Under the pieces are notes generated by a model, which searched no databases, was not told where the DNA came from, and saw only the letters and a program-made list of their open reading frames with translations. Made by a program: the position numbers and the translations under genes. From positions 177,105 through 241,104 of the forward strand of contig CAVSSL010000003.1 of the NCBI GenBank assembly GCA_963730585.1: a DNA stretch of 64,000 bases, read 5' to 3'. Source of the stretch: Pedococcus_A sp963730585. GTDB taxonomy: Bacteria; Actinomycetota; Actinomycetes; Actinomycetales; Dermatophilaceae. Positions 35,949-46,793 of the stretch are shown here, piece after piece (the first letter of the stretch is position 1; the number at the start of each line of letters is the position of its first letter).

Positions 35949-37670
35949 TCAGAGCTCCGCCCACACCGCCGTGTCGGCAGGCACGCGGCCCTCGGCGTCC
36001 AGCGGTCCGGAGGCGACGAGCACGCGGGCGCCCTCGGGGAGGGCCACCGGCTCGGTGCCGAGGTTGGCCAGCACGAGGGTCGAGGCGCCCTCGCCCGCGC
36101 CGGTGGTCGCGCCCGTGTTCTCCAGGGCGACGACGTCCTCGCCGAAGCCCTCGACGAAGCGCAGGCCGCCGGTGCCCAGGCTGCGCTCCCGGCGGGCGGT
36201 CAGCAGTGAGCGGTAGAGCTCGAGCGTGGAGTCCGTGACGCCCTCCTGCTGGTCGACGGCGTAGTCGCCGTAGACCGCCGGCTGCGGAAGCCAGGTGTTC
36301 TCCGACGGGCCGAAGCCGAACGACGGTGCGTCCTTGTGCCAGGGCATCGGCACACGGCAGCCGTCTCGGCCGATCTCCTCACCGTTGGTGCGGTGGAAGG
36401 CCGGGTCCTGGCGGTACTCGTGCGGCATGTCGGTGGAGTCGGGCAGGCCGAGCTCCTCGCCCTGGTAGAGGTAGGCCCCGCCGGGCAGGCCGAGCATCAG
36501 CGTGGTCGCCGCGCGGGCGCGCTTCAGGCCGAGCTCGCGGTCGGGCTGCGGGTCGGTGGCGCTGATGCCGTTGGGGCGCTTGCTGCCGACCGGCAGGCCG
36601 AGGCGCGAGGCGTGGCGCACCACGTCGTGGTTCGACAGCACCCAGGTGCTGGGGGCGCCCACGGAGTCCGCGGCCTGCAGCGACGACGCGATGACCCCGC
36701 GCAGGTCGGCGGCCCGCCACTGGGTGCTGAGGAAGTCGAAGTTGAACGCCTGGTGCATCTCGTCGTTCCGGACGTACATCACCGCGCGCTCCTGGGGCTC
36801 GACCCAGGCCTCGGCGCAGAGGATGCGGTCGGGCTGGCCGTAGGAGTTCAGGATCGCGCGCCACTGGCGGTAGATCTCGTGGACGCCGTCCTGGTCCCAC
36901 ATCGGGGGCTTGGGGGCGTCGGCGCCGTGGCGGCCCTCGTCGAGCAGGTGCAGGTCGGCACTCCAGTGCGGCAGGCCCTGCTCCTTGATCAGCCCGTGCG
37001 CCACGTCGACGCGGAAGCCGTCGACGCCGCGGTCGAGCCAGAAGCGCAGGATCGACTCGAACTCGGCGCGCACCTCGGGGTGCTCCCAGTTGAAGTCGGG
37101 CTGCTTGGAGTCGAACAGGTGGAGGTACCACTGGCCGTCCTCGACGCGGGTCCAGGCCGACCCGCCGAAGACCGAGTGCCAGTCGTTCGGCGGCTCGCTG
37201 CCGTCCTCGCCCTGGCCGTCGCGGAACATGTAGCGCTCGCGCTCGGGGCTGCCCGGGCCGGCGGCCAGTGCGGCCTGGAACCACTCGTGCTCGTCGGAGG
37301 AGTGGTTGGGCACGAGGTCGACGATCACCTTCAGGCCCAGCTCGCGGGCGGTGGCCAGCATGGCGTCGGCGTCGTCGAGGGTGCCGAAGAGCGGGTCGAT
37401 GTCGCGGTAGTCGGACACGTCGTAGCCGGCGTCGGCCTGCGGGGAGCGGTAGAAGGGGGAGAACCACACCGCGTCGACACCGAGCGCCTTGAGGTAGGGC
37501 AGGCGGGCGGTCACACCGGGGAGGTCGCCGATGCCGTCGCCGTTCCCGTCGGCCCAGGACCGCGGGTAGATCTGGTAGATGACGGCGCTGCGCCACCACG
37601 CGGCGTCGGGGGAGTCCGGCGCGTGCAGCAGCTCGGCCGTGCGGAGGGGGGAGTCAAGAACGTCGGTCAC
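35949..37670 (-). CDS. GH13 alpha-glucosidase (oligo-alpha-glucosidase)
   Basis: The 573-residue protein hydrolyses terminal alpha-glucosyl bonds of short malto- or isomalto-oligosaccharides. GH13 motifs: VIYQIYPRSWADGNGDGIGD, DLVPNHSS, DGFRVDVAHGL (nucleophile), CAEAWVE (acid/base) and VLSNHDVVR. GTG 37670 is chosen; the frame upstream has no better start and enters a palindrome-rich regulatory region. It has no signal peptide, so it acts in the cytoplasm on imported sugars and complements the TreXYZ operon. Confidence 0.92.
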   Translation of the reverse strand: MTDVLDSPLRTAELLHAPDSPDAAWWRSAVIYQIYPRSWADGNGDGIGDLPGVTARLPYLKALGVDAVWFSPFYRSPQADAGYDVSDYRDIDPLFGTLDDADAMLATARELGLKVIVDLVPNHSSDEHEWFQAALAAGPGSPERERYMFRDGQGEDGSEPPNDWHSVFGGSAWTRVEDGQWYLHLFDSKQPDFNWEHPEVRAEFESILRFWLDRGVDGFRVDVAHGLIKEQGLPHWSADLHLLDEGRHGADAPKPPMWDQDGVHEIYRQWRAILNSYGQPDRILCAEAWVEPQERAVMYVRNDEMHQAFNFDFLSTQWRAADLRGVIASSLQAADSVGAPSTWVLSNHDVVRHASRLGLPVGSKRPNGISATDPQPDRELGLKRARAATTLMLGLPGGAYLYQGEELGLPDSTDMPHEYRQDPAFHRTNGEEIGRDGCRVPMPWHKDAPSFGFGPSENTWLPQPAVYGDYAVDQQEGVTDSTLELYRSLLTARRERSLGTGGLRFVEGFGEDVVALENTGATTGAGEGASTLVLANLGTEPVALPEGARVLVASGPLDAEGRVPADTAVWAEL

Positions 37671-37721
37671 GGGCGACCATGATCCACGATCTGCCGCGCA
37701 GAGTGAACTCCATTCCGCAAC

Positions 37722-37742
37722 TTCTTGCGAATCGAGCAAGAA
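37722..37742. promoter_or_regulatory. Candidate LacI-type operator of the alpha-glucosidase gene
   Basis: TTCTTGC (37722-37728) and GCAAGAA (37736-37742) form a perfect 7 bp inverted repeat with a 7-base centre, 52 bases upstream of the alpha-glucosidase GTG. CTTGC-n-GCAAG symmetry is usual for LacI-family maltose/alpha-glucoside repressors in actinobacteria. Confidence 0.6.
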
Positions 37743-37762
37743 ATTTCACGGCCCTCGACCGC

Positions 37763-37792
37763 GCAGCAACTCCTGCTAGCAGCGGTTGCTGC
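37763..37792. promoter_or_regulatory. 30 bp near-perfect palindrome
   Basis: Outer arms GCAGCAAC (37763-37770) and GTTGCTGC (37785-37792) enclose the perfect palindrome CTGCTAGCAG (37773-37782). Only two positions per arm fail to pair. It lies between the globin stop and the alpha-glucosidase operator. Confidence 0.6.
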
Positions 37793-37803
37793 CGGAGGCC
37801 CAT

Positions 37804-37830
37804 GTTGCTGCATACCGCTCGGGCAGCAAC
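37804..37830. promoter_or_regulatory. Second GTTGCTGC/GCAGCAAC inverted repeat
   Basis: GTTGCTGC (37804-37811) pairs with GCAGCAAC (37823-37830) around 11 bases. The arms are the same octamer as in the adjacent palindrome but in opposite order. It begins 33 bases beyond the globin stop, so it may also end globin transcription. Confidence 0.55.
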
Positions 37831-37862
37831 GTGTGCTGAGTCGAGGGACAGACGGTCGCTCG

Positions 37863-38258
37863 TCAGTCCTCGAAGGCGTTGACGAGCGAGTGCGCGGCCC
37901 GCTCGAGGTAGTCGCGCAGCAGCAGGTCGTTGGCCGGCGCGAGGTCGAGGGTGTCGACCGCGGCCAGCATGTGCGTCAGCCACCGGTCACGCTGGGCGGG
38001 CGTCACCCTGAACGGCACGTGGCGCATCCGCAGCCGCGGGTGCCCCCGCTGCTCGGAGTAGGTCGTCGGCCCGCCCCAGTACTGCTCGAGGAACATCCGC
38101 AGGCGGTCCTCGGCCGGGCCGAGGTCCTCCTCGGGGTAGAGCGCTCGCAGCTCGGGGTCACCGGCCACGCCGAGGTAGAACTCGTGGACGAGCTTGCGGA
38201 AGGTCTCGTGCCCACCGACCTGGTCGTAGAAGCTCTGCTGCTGCCCGGCTGGAATCAC
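37863..38258 (-). CDS. Group II truncated haemoglobin
   Basis: The 131-residue 2-on-2 globin has proximal His80 in RLRMRHVPF, TyrB10 (Y28), TyrCD1 (Y41) and TrpG8 (W93), the pattern of mycobacterial trHbO/GlbO. The QYWGGPTTYSEQRGHPRLRM stretch is diagnostic. Probable roles are oxygen handling or peroxide/NO detoxification. GTG start; the MscS gene is 16 bases upstream on the same strand, so they may be one transcript. Confidence 0.93.
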   Translation of the reverse strand: MIPAGQQQSFYDQVGGHETFRKLVHEFYLGVAGDPELRALYPEEDLGPAEDRLRMFLEQYWGGPTTYSEQRGHPRLRMRHVPFRVTPAQRDRWLTHMLAAVDTLDLAPANDLLLRDYLERAAHSLVNAFED

Positions 38259-38274
38259 CGGGACAGTCTGTCAC

Positions 38275-39231
38275 TCACCGTGCGCCAGGTCCGAACGGCG
38301 TCAGCGGGGGACCCTGCACGCCGGCCGCGTCGAAGGCGGCCTTGACGCGCTCGCGGATCTCGCGGGAGACGCCGTACTGCTGCTCCGGGGCGGTCTTGGC
38401 CAGGACCCGGATGGTGACCGCCGTGCCGGTGACGGACTCGACGCCGAGCACCTGCGGCTCCTCGAGCAGCTTGTCCTTCCAGCCCGGCTCCTCGTCGAAG
38501 CGGTGCACGACGTCGCGGATCAGGGGGATGACCTTCTCGAGGTTCTCCGCGTACGAGACGGGGATGTCGACCAGGGCCGTGGACCAGCCCTGGCTCTTGT
38601 TGCCGATCCGGATGATCTCGCCGTTGCGGACGTACCAGACGACGCCGCTGGGGTCGCGCAGCCGCGTCACCCGCAGCGACACCTCCTCCACGGTGCCGAT
38701 GGCCTCGCCGGTGTCGACGATGTCGCCGACGCCGTACTGGTCCTCGAGGATCATGAAGATGCCGGAGAGGAAGTCCTTCACCAGGCTCTGCGCGCCGAAG
38801 CCGAGCGCGACACCACCCACACCGGCCGAGGCCAGCAGCGGCCCGAGCGGGATGTGGAAGATCGACATGATCGTCAGCGCGGTGATGATCGCGACGCCGA
38901 AGGTCACGATGCTGCGCAGCAGCGAGCCCATGGTCAGCGTGCGCTGGCGGTGGCGTTCGTGGGCCACGCCGGTGGCCTGGTTCAACACCCGGCCGGCGCG
39001 CCCGGCCTGGCGCTCGCGGCGGGCGTCCGCCTTGGCGAGCGTGACGTCGACGACGCGGCTGATGGAGCGCAACAGCGCCCAGCGCAGGATGACGGCGGCC
39101 ACCAGGGTCACGAGGACCATCAGGGGCCACCCGGAGAACCACTCCCACACGCTCTGCGGCGTCACCGCAGAGAGGGTCTGGAGGATCTCGTCCAGCACCA
39201 TGCTCATCGTCATGCGGGCCATTGTTCCCAT
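38275..39231 (-). CDS. MscS-family mechanosensitive channel
   Basis: The 318-residue protein has one N-terminal membrane segment, a basic linker, two further segments and the pore helix LASAGVGGVALGFGAQSLVKDF, then the MscS beta domain (DIVDTGEAIGTVEEVSLRVTRL). It releases solutes on hypo-osmotic shock. The start is uncertain among several nearby Met codons (39231, 39222, 39213). Confidence 0.92.
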   Translation of the reverse strand: MGTMARMTMSMVLDEILQTLSAVTPQSVWEWFSGWPLMVLVTLVAAVILRWALLRSISRVVDVTLAKADARRERQAGRAGRVLNQATGVAHERHRQRTLTMGSLLRSIVTFGVAIITALTIMSIFHIPLGPLLASAGVGGVALGFGAQSLVKDFLSGIFMILEDQYGVGDIVDTGEAIGTVEEVSLRVTRLRDPSGVVWYVRNGEIIRIGNKSQGWSTALVDIPVSYAENLEKVIPLIRDVVHRFDEEPGWKDKLLEEPQVLGVESVTGTAVTIRVLAKTAPEQQYGVSREIRERVKAAFDAAGVQGPPLTPFGPGAR

Positions 39232-39332
39232 GTCGGACCGACGGATTCGAAACGGGCACGCCCACTGGGCACGGCACTGTGAACCGACTCACGCCCCAAG
39301 GCGCCAGGTGGCCCGCTCGAGCCGCGAGCCAA

Positions 39333-39405
39333 CGACTTCGTATGCCGGGAGCGCGCCTGAGGCGGCCCGTGGCCGCGGGAGGCGAGCCCCCGGCATACAA
39401 CGTCG
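39333..39405. repeat. Large stem-loop with inverted genome octamers, 3' of pepN
   Basis: GTATGCCGGG (39340-39349) pairs perfectly with CCCGGCATAC (39389-39398); flanking CGAC/GTCG extend it beyond a 3x3 internal loop. The loop holds a nested GCGGCC/GGCCGC hairpin. It lies directly after the pepN stop on the minus strand and probably terminates pepN. Both arms are copies of the over-represented octamer. Confidence 0.6.
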
Positions 39406-39413
39406 GTAGGGCG

Positions 39414-41963
39414 TCAGCCCTGTGCGTCGCGCGCCTGGGCCCGCAGGGCCCGGGCGATGCTGTCGCGGTTCTCGGACACCAGGCGCACCAGCGCGGCGGG
39501 CGACTCGCGGTTCGCGTCCAGCCAGGCCTGGGTCGCGTCGAGCAGCTCCCGGCTGGCGAGGGCAGCCGGGTAGAACTGCTGGACGATCGACTCGGCGATG
39601 GCGTGGGTGCGCTTCTCCCAGACCTCGGAGAGCACCGCGTGGTACTTCTCGACGTAGGGCAGCAGCACCGCCGGGTCGATCGCGCGGCCGAAGCCGAGGC
39701 TCGTCGCGTCGAGGACGCTGTTGGGCAGCTCGTCGGACTCGACGCCTGCCGCCCAGGCGGCGGCCTTCGCCTCGGCGGTCGGCCGTGCCGCCAGGGCGCG
39801 GGCCTCTCGCTCGCGGCCGGTCGAGGTGTTGTCTCGCTCGCGCTCGGCCCGGATCTCCTCCTCGGTCGCGGCCCCCGCGGCGGCCATCGAGGTCAGGAGC
39901 GTCCAGCGCATCTCGGTGTCGATGGCCAGGCCCTCGACCACCTCGGTGCCCTCGAGGAGAGCACGCACGTGGGCGGCGTCCTCGGAGGAGGTGAGCATGC
40001 CGGCATACGCGGTGACCAGCTGGAGCTGGGCGTCGCTGCCGGGCTCGGCCTGCAGCGCCAGCTCCTTGAGGGCGGCCACCGTGGCGGCCAGGGTCTCGGC
40101 CCGGTGCTCCGGCGCGAGGTACATGAGCACGGTGGTCTGCAGCTGGCCCAGGAGGGTGCGCAGCAGGGTCGAGTCGGTCTCACCGGGCAGCGAGGCGAGG
40201 ACGAGGTCGACGAACGCACGACCCGGCATCTCCGCGTCGCGGGTCATGTCCCAGGCTGCGCCGAGCACCAGGGCCCGCGGCAGGCTGTCCTGGAAGCCGC
40301 GGGGGTGGGCGAGCGCGGTGGCGAGCGAACGCTCGTCGAGGCGGATCTTGGCGTAGGCCAGGTCGTCGTCGTTGACGAGCAGGAGGTCGGGCTGCGGGCG
40401 ACCGACGAGCTCGGGGATGTCGGTGCTCTCGCCGTCGACGTCGAGCTCGAGGCGGTCGGTGCGCACGAGGGCATCGCCCTCGACGGCATACAGGCCCACC
40501 GCGAGGCGGTGCGGACGCAGCGTCTCGAAGCCCTCGGCATACGTCTGCACGATGCGGGCCGAGGTGACCACGCCCTGGTCGTCGACCTCCACCTCGGGGC
40601 GGAGGGTGTTGACGCCGGCCGTCTCGAGCCAGAGCTTGCTCCAGGTGTCGAGGTCGCGGCCCGAGGTGGCGGCCAGCTCGTCGAGCAGGTCGGCCAGGGT
40701 GGTGTTGCCCCAGGCGTGCTTGGCGAAGTAGGCGCGCAGGCCGGCGACGAACGGCTCACGGCCGACGTAGGCCACGAGCTGCTTGAGCACCGAGGCGCCC
40801 TTGGCGTAGGTGATGCCGTCGAAGTTGACCTCGACGTCCTCGAGGTCGCGGATCGGGGCGACGATCGGGTGGGTGGAGGAGAGCTGGTCCTGGCGGTAGG
40901 CCCACGCCTTCTCCGAGGTGCCGAAGGTGGTCCAGGCGGTCTCCCACTGGGTGGCCTCGGCCTGGCAGGTGGTGGAGGCCCACTCGGCGAACGACTCGTT
41001 GAGCCACAGGTCGTTCCACCACTTCATCGTCACGAGGTTGCCGAACCACATGTGGGCGAGCTCGTGGAGGATCGTCAGAGCCCGGCGCTCGATGATGGCC
41101 TCGGTGACCTTGGCCCGGAAGACGTAGATCTCGTTGATGGTGACCGCGCCGGCGTTCTCCATCGCGCCCATGTTGTACTCCGGCGTGAAGAGCTGGTCGT
41201 ACTTCGCGAACGGGTACTCGCAGTCGAACTCGTTCTCGAAGAACGCGAACCCGCGCTTGGTGCAGTCGAAGATGTTGTCGGCGTCGAGGTGCTGGAGCAT
41301 CGACTTGCGGCAGAAGATGCCCAGCGGCACGGTCCCCTTGCGGGTCTCCACCTCGTCGCGCACCACGGCATACGGGCCGGCGACCAGCGCGGTGATGTAG
41401 CAGGACATCGGCGGTGTCGGCTCGAAGGCCCAGGTGGCCACGCCGTCGCGCACCGGGGTCGGCTCGGGGGTGGGGGAGTTGGAGATGACCTCCCAGTGGC
41501 TCGGCGCCGTGACCGTGAAGGCGTAGGTCGCCTTGAGGTCGGGCTGCTCGAACACGGCGAACATGCGGCGGCAGTCGGCGACCTCGAACTGCGAGTAGAG
41601 GTAGACCTCGTTGTCGACCGGGTCGACGAAGCGGTGCAGGCCCTCACCGGTGTTCATGTAGACGCCCGTCGCGTCGATGGTGAGCTCGTTGCGCTCGGCG
41701 AGGTCGGGCACCTGCACGCGGACGCCGTCGAAGTGCTCGGCCGGGTCGAGGGACGTCCCGTTGAGGGTGATGGACTCGACCGACTCGGCGATGAGGTCGA
41801 TGAAGGTGGAGGCGCCCGGCTCGGGGCTGGAGAACGTCACCGTGGTGGTGGTCCGGAACGTCTTCTCGGAGGTGGTCAGGTCGAGCGCGACGTCGTAGTG
41901 GTCGACACTCACGATCGCGGCGCGGGCGATGGCCTCGTCGCGGGTCAGGTTCTTGCCGGGCAC
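39414..41963 (-). CDS. pepN: Aminopeptidase N (M1 family)
   Basis: This 849-residue zinc aminopeptidase removes N-terminal residues from peptides. It has GAMENAG (substrate N-terminus recognition), HELAHMWFGN with the downstream WLNESFAEW giving the HExxH-18-E zinc site, and the C-terminal ERAP1-like helical domain typical of actinobacterial PepN. GTG 41963 follows AGGAGA at six bases. No signal peptide. Confidence 0.95.
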   Translation of the reverse strand: MPGKNLTRDEAIARAAIVSVDHYDVALDLTTSEKTFRTTTTVTFSSPEPGASTFIDLIAESVESITLNGTSLDPAEHFDGVRVQVPDLAERNELTIDATGVYMNTGEGLHRFVDPVDNEVYLYSQFEVADCRRMFAVFEQPDLKATYAFTVTAPSHWEVISNSPTPEPTPVRDGVATWAFEPTPPMSCYITALVAGPYAVVRDEVETRKGTVPLGIFCRKSMLQHLDADNIFDCTKRGFAFFENEFDCEYPFAKYDQLFTPEYNMGAMENAGAVTINEIYVFRAKVTEAIIERRALTILHELAHMWFGNLVTMKWWNDLWLNESFAEWASTTCQAEATQWETAWTTFGTSEKAWAYRQDQLSSTHPIVAPIRDLEDVEVNFDGITYAKGASVLKQLVAYVGREPFVAGLRAYFAKHAWGNTTLADLLDELAATSGRDLDTWSKLWLETAGVNTLRPEVEVDDQGVVTSARIVQTYAEGFETLRPHRLAVGLYAVEGDALVRTDRLELDVDGESTDIPELVGRPQPDLLLVNDDDLAYAKIRLDERSLATALAHPRGFQDSLPRALVLGAAWDMTRDAEMPGRAFVDLVLASLPGETDSTLLRTLLGQLQTTVLMYLAPEHRAETLAATVAALKELALQAEPGSDAQLQLVTAYAGMLTSSEDAAHVRALLEGTEVVEGLAIDTEMRWTLLTSMAAAGAATEEEIRAERERDNTSTGREREARALAARPTAEAKAAAWAAGVESDELPNSVLDATSLGFGRAIDPAVLLPYVEKYHAVLSEVWEKRTHAIAESIVQQFYPAALASRELLDATQAWLDANRESPAALVRLVSENRDSIARALRAQARDAQG

Positions 41964-42076
41964 GGGAAGTCTCCTGGTGGTCTGGGCGTGGATGGCGGCC
42001 ATGATGGCACGCCCGTCAGCAGCCCCGGCAGGGCCTGAGGAACTCTGCCCGTTGAGGCCCGTTTCGCCGCAAATGG

Positions 42077-42082
42077 CACAAT
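42077..42082 (+). promoter_or_regulatory. -10 element CACAAT for the nitroreductase gene
   Basis: CACAAT ends 8 bases before ATG 42091 with no ribosome-binding site between, suggesting a leaderless or nearly leaderless transcript. Confidence 0.45.
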
Positions 42083-42090
42083 GTTGCGGT

Positions 42091-42717
42091 ATGAGCGCCT
42101 CCACGAACACGCAGACCCGATCGGCAGCTGAGTTCTGGTTCGACCCGCTCTGCCCCTGGGCCTGGATGACCTCGCGGTGGATGACGGAGGTCGAGAAGGT
42201 GCGCCCGGTGGACGTCACCTGGTCGGTCATGAGCCTCTCCGTGCTCAACGAGGGCCGCGACCTGCCCGAGGACTACCGGTCGCTGATGGAACGCGGCTGG
42301 GGCCCGGTCCGCGTGATCATCGCGGCCGCCCGGGAGTACGGCGAGAAGGTCGTCAAGCCCCTGTATGACGCGATGGGCACCCGGATCCACGTCCAGGACG
42401 ACAAGGACCTCGACGCGGTGATCGCCGCGGCCCTCGACGAGGTGGGCATCGACCCCGGCCTCGCGCGGTTCGCCGGCAGCGACGAGGTCGACGACCTGCT
42501 GCGCGCCAGCCACCAGCGCGCGATCGACCTGGTCGGCGACGAGGTGGGCACCCCGGTCGTGGCCGTCAACGACGTCGCGTTCTTCGGACCGGTGGTCAGT
42601 CCGGCCCCCAAGGGTGAGGACGCCGGGCGGCTCTGGGACGGTTGCGTCCTGGTGGCCGGTACGCAAGGGTTCTTCGAGCTCAAGCGGAGCCGGACGGTAG
42701 GCCCGATCTTCGACTAG
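42091..42717 (+). CDS. DsbA-like mycothiol-dependent nitroreductase family protein
   Basis: The 208-residue thioredoxin-fold protein has the CPWAW active site in FWFDPLCPWAWMTSRW and a helical insertion. This matches Mycobacterium Rv2466c, a mycothiol-dependent reductase that activates nitro compounds, and implies the host makes mycothiol. It is 25 bases upstream of rpiB on the same strand. Confidence 0.88.
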   Translation: MSASTNTQTRSAAEFWFDPLCPWAWMTSRWMTEVEKVRPVDVTWSVMSLSVLNEGRDLPEDYRSLMERGWGPVRVIIAAAREYGEKVVKPLYDAMGTRIHVQDDKDLDAVIAAALDEVGIDPGLARFAGSDEVDDLLRASHQRAIDLVGDEVGTPVVAVNDVAFFGPVVSPAPKGEDAGRLWDGCVLVAGTQGFFELKRSRTVGPIFD

Positions 42718-42742
42718 GCCCGAATCGACTAGGAGAACCTCC

Positions 42743-43222
<480 letters not shown>

Positions 43223-43330
43223 CCCGGGGGGCGTGTGGCACAGTCACTAGGCTGTGCGCACGGGTTGAACGCCGGCCCGTTCTGAGAGTCCTCCCGGATG
43301 TGTGCCGGCTGTCGCGAAGGTGCTTGAGAC

Positions 43331-44446
43331 GTGGAAGTCCGTAGCGAGGTGTTGGCCCGACGGCGGCTGACGATCCGCCTCCAGCGCTACCTGCGCGCCC
43401 ACCCCAGTGCGGTCTGGGCCCGGGCGGTGCAGCCCGCGACAGCCTCCCTGCTGTGTCTGGGGGTCCTGATGACGGCGCTGGCCATGCACGCGTGGCCGAC
43501 GGTGGTGCCCTTCTCGGCCTTCATCCCGTTCGCCGTGCTGGCGGGGCTCCTGCTCCGCCCCCGCAACCTGGCGGTGGTCGACGCGGTCATCCTCGTCTGC
43601 GCCGCGTGGGTGGCCATCGGTCGCACCGACGGCAGCCCGCTCGTCTACCTCAACGCGCTCGTGGTGCTGGGCCTGGTGATGCTCATCATGTTCACGGTGG
43701 CGACCTCGCGGGCCCGGCTCGGCGTGCAGGGCAGCATCGGGGAGACCATGCTGGTCGACCTGCGCGACCGCCTGCTCACCCAGGGCGAGCTCCCCGACCT
43801 GCCGCCCGGCTGGGGCGCGGAGCTGTGCGTCCTCTCGGCCTACGGCGACTCCTTCTCGGGCGACTTCGTCGTCACGAGCAAGACCGACGGCTGCCTCGAG
43901 ATCGCCCTGGTCGACGTCTCCGGCAAGGGGGTGGCCGCGGGCACCCGCTCGCTGCTGCTCTCCGGTGCGTTCGGCGGCCTCCTCGGCTCCATGCCCGTCG
44001 ACCGCTTCCTCCCCGCCGCCAACGCGTACCTGCTGCGCCAGCACTGGGAGGAGGGCTTCGCCACCGCCGCGCACGCCTTCATCGACCTCGAGACCGGTGC
44101 CTTCAGCATCGGCTCGGCAGGTCACCCTCCGGTCGCGCGCTTCTCGGCCGGCTCGGGCCGCTGGGAGATGCTCGAGTCCGTGGAGGGTCCGGTCCTCGGG
44201 GTCAGCGAGGGGGTCGGCTTCCCGCGCACCACCGGCCTGCTGCAGCGCGGTGACGCGCTGCTGATCTACACCGACGGCGTGATCGAGACCCGCACCCGCG
44301 ACCTGCGCGACGGGATCGACCGCATGCTCGGCACCGCCGAGCGGATGATCACCCGGGGGTTCGAGGGGATGGCCGAGCGGATGTGCGTGTCGGCCCGGGC
44401 AGGCGAGACCGACGACCGCGCGGCCGTGCTCGTCTGGCGCCGCTGA
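43331..44446 (+). CDS. Membrane SpoIIE-type PP2C serine phosphatase
   Basis: The 371-residue protein has three or four membrane segments (about 38-135), then a SpoIIE/RsbU phosphatase domain (about 165-370). Metal-binding motifs are GDSFSGDF, DVSGKGVAA, LIYTDGVIE and DDRAAVLV. Such enzymes dephosphorylate anti-anti-sigma factors in partner-switching stress pathways; no RsbW/RsbV partner lies nearby. A TAGGCT -10-like element lies 79 bases upstream. Confidence 0.9.
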   Translation: MEVRSEVLARRRLTIRLQRYLRAHPSAVWARAVQPATASLLCLGVLMTALAMHAWPTVVPFSAFIPFAVLAGLLLRPRNLAVVDAVILVCAAWVAIGRTDGSPLVYLNALVVLGLVMLIMFTVATSRARLGVQGSIGETMLVDLRDRLLTQGELPDLPPGWGAELCVLSAYGDSFSGDFVVTSKTDGCLEIALVDVSGKGVAAGTRSLLLSGAFGGLLGSMPVDRFLPAANAYLLRQHWEEGFATAAHAFIDLETGAFSIGSAGHPPVARFSAGSGRWEMLESVEGPVLGVSEGVGFPRTTGLLQRGDALLIYTDGVIETRTRDLRDGIDRMLGTAERMITRGFEGMAERMCVSARAGETDDRAAVLVWRR

Positions 44447-44500
44447 CGCCGAAGCGCTGATCCCCTCGGGGACGGCGCGCAAGGCGGCGCCGACGGTAAC

Positions 44501-45025
44501 TCAGGCGGAAGCGGCGGCCTTGGTCCGTGAGGAGCGCCGGGTCAGGTCGGCGCAGTCGAGGCAGATGTCCTCCGGCACCAGGCCGGTGCGCATCAGCAGC
44601 CCGAAGAGCACACAGCCGACGCACAGGCCGAAGAAGGCCTCGAGCGCGGGGAACACCACCATCACGATGCCGATGGCCAGCACCGCGACACCGGCGCCGG
44701 TCGAGCCGGTCAGGGCGGCCACCAGCCCGAGCAGGGCCGCAGCACCGGTCATCACCGCACCGATGGAGGCGGCGAACCGCTTGGGCGGTCCGGCGGTGTA
44801 CCGCGGGGGAGCGGACAGCCGCGGCCGCACGAACCGCTGCACACCCCGGGCCAGCGGGCTGGCGGAGGGCCCCCACCCGGCACGCAGCACGAACTCGGCC
44901 GCGAGCACGGCATACAGCCACCACCACCCGGTGGCCAGGGCGAGGGTGGAGACGATCAGCACGCCGCCCGCGATCAGGCGGACGGTGACGTCGTCGACGA
45001 TGCTGGGGAACCGAGAAATGCGCAC
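44501..45025 (-). CDS. DUF4395 membrane protein
   Basis: The 174-residue protein has four membrane helices and matches DUF4395, typified by FFGLCVGCVLFGLLM with two cysteines, and a second CLDC pair at the C-terminus. The cysteine pairs suggest redox or metal function, unproven. GTG 45025 is five bases after a GATAAT -10 element, so probably leaderless. Confidence 0.82.
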   Translation of the reverse strand: MRISRFPSIVDDVTVRLIAGGVLIVSTLALATGWWWLYAVLAAEFVLRAGWGPSASPLARGVQRFVRPRLSAPPRYTAGPPKRFAASIGAVMTGAAALLGLVAALTGSTGAGVAVLAIGIVMVVFPALEAFFGLCVGCVLFGLLMRTGLVPEDICLDCADLTRRSSRTKAAASA

Positions 45026-45030
45026 GGTGA

Positions 45031-45036
45031 ATTATC
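45031..45036 (-). promoter_or_regulatory. -10 element GATAAT, leaderless start for DUF4395 gene
   Basis: The minus strand reads GATAAT followed by five bases and the GTG start at 45025, with no ribosome-binding site. Confidence 0.55.
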
Positions 45037-45216
45037 GCCTGCATAACGGCTAGTTATTCCCTCGGGGTCTCTCCTTCTCGCGATCCGGACGTCCACCGGG
45101 CTTGTCCAACCTTGACTCGTTCTTGAACAAGGGGGCATTGACCCTCTTTGTCCCGGTTGTCAGGGTTCCCGGTCTGGGGGCCGTACCCACGCGACCCCCG
45201 ACACCAGGAGGACACC

Positions 45217-46695
<1,479 letters not shown>

Positions 46696-46727
46696 CGTCC
46701 CACACCGCTTTCCAGCTCTTCCCCACG

Positions 46728-46760
46728 CCGGGGCCCGGTCGCGCTGCGACCGGGCCCCGG
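46728..46760 (+). terminator. Strong hairpin after the subtilase gene
   Basis: A perfect 15 bp stem (46728-46742 with 46746-46760) closes a 3-base loop; no T-tract. Confidence 0.75.
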
Positions 46761-46779
46761 TCCTCGTGTGCCGGTGACC

Positions 46780-46785
46780 TACCCT
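46780..46785 (+). promoter_or_regulatory. -10 element TACCCT for trmB
   Basis: TACCCT lies 8 bases before GTG 46794, just past the subtilase terminator, with no ribosome-binding site. Confidence 0.5.
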
Positions 46786-46793
46786 TGTGGCCC

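Noticed and set aside
37763..37830. Possible CRISPR-like short repeats (four copies of an 8-mer).
   Set aside because: Units are inverted and unevenly spaced with no spacer structure. They are palindromic regulatory sites, not an array.
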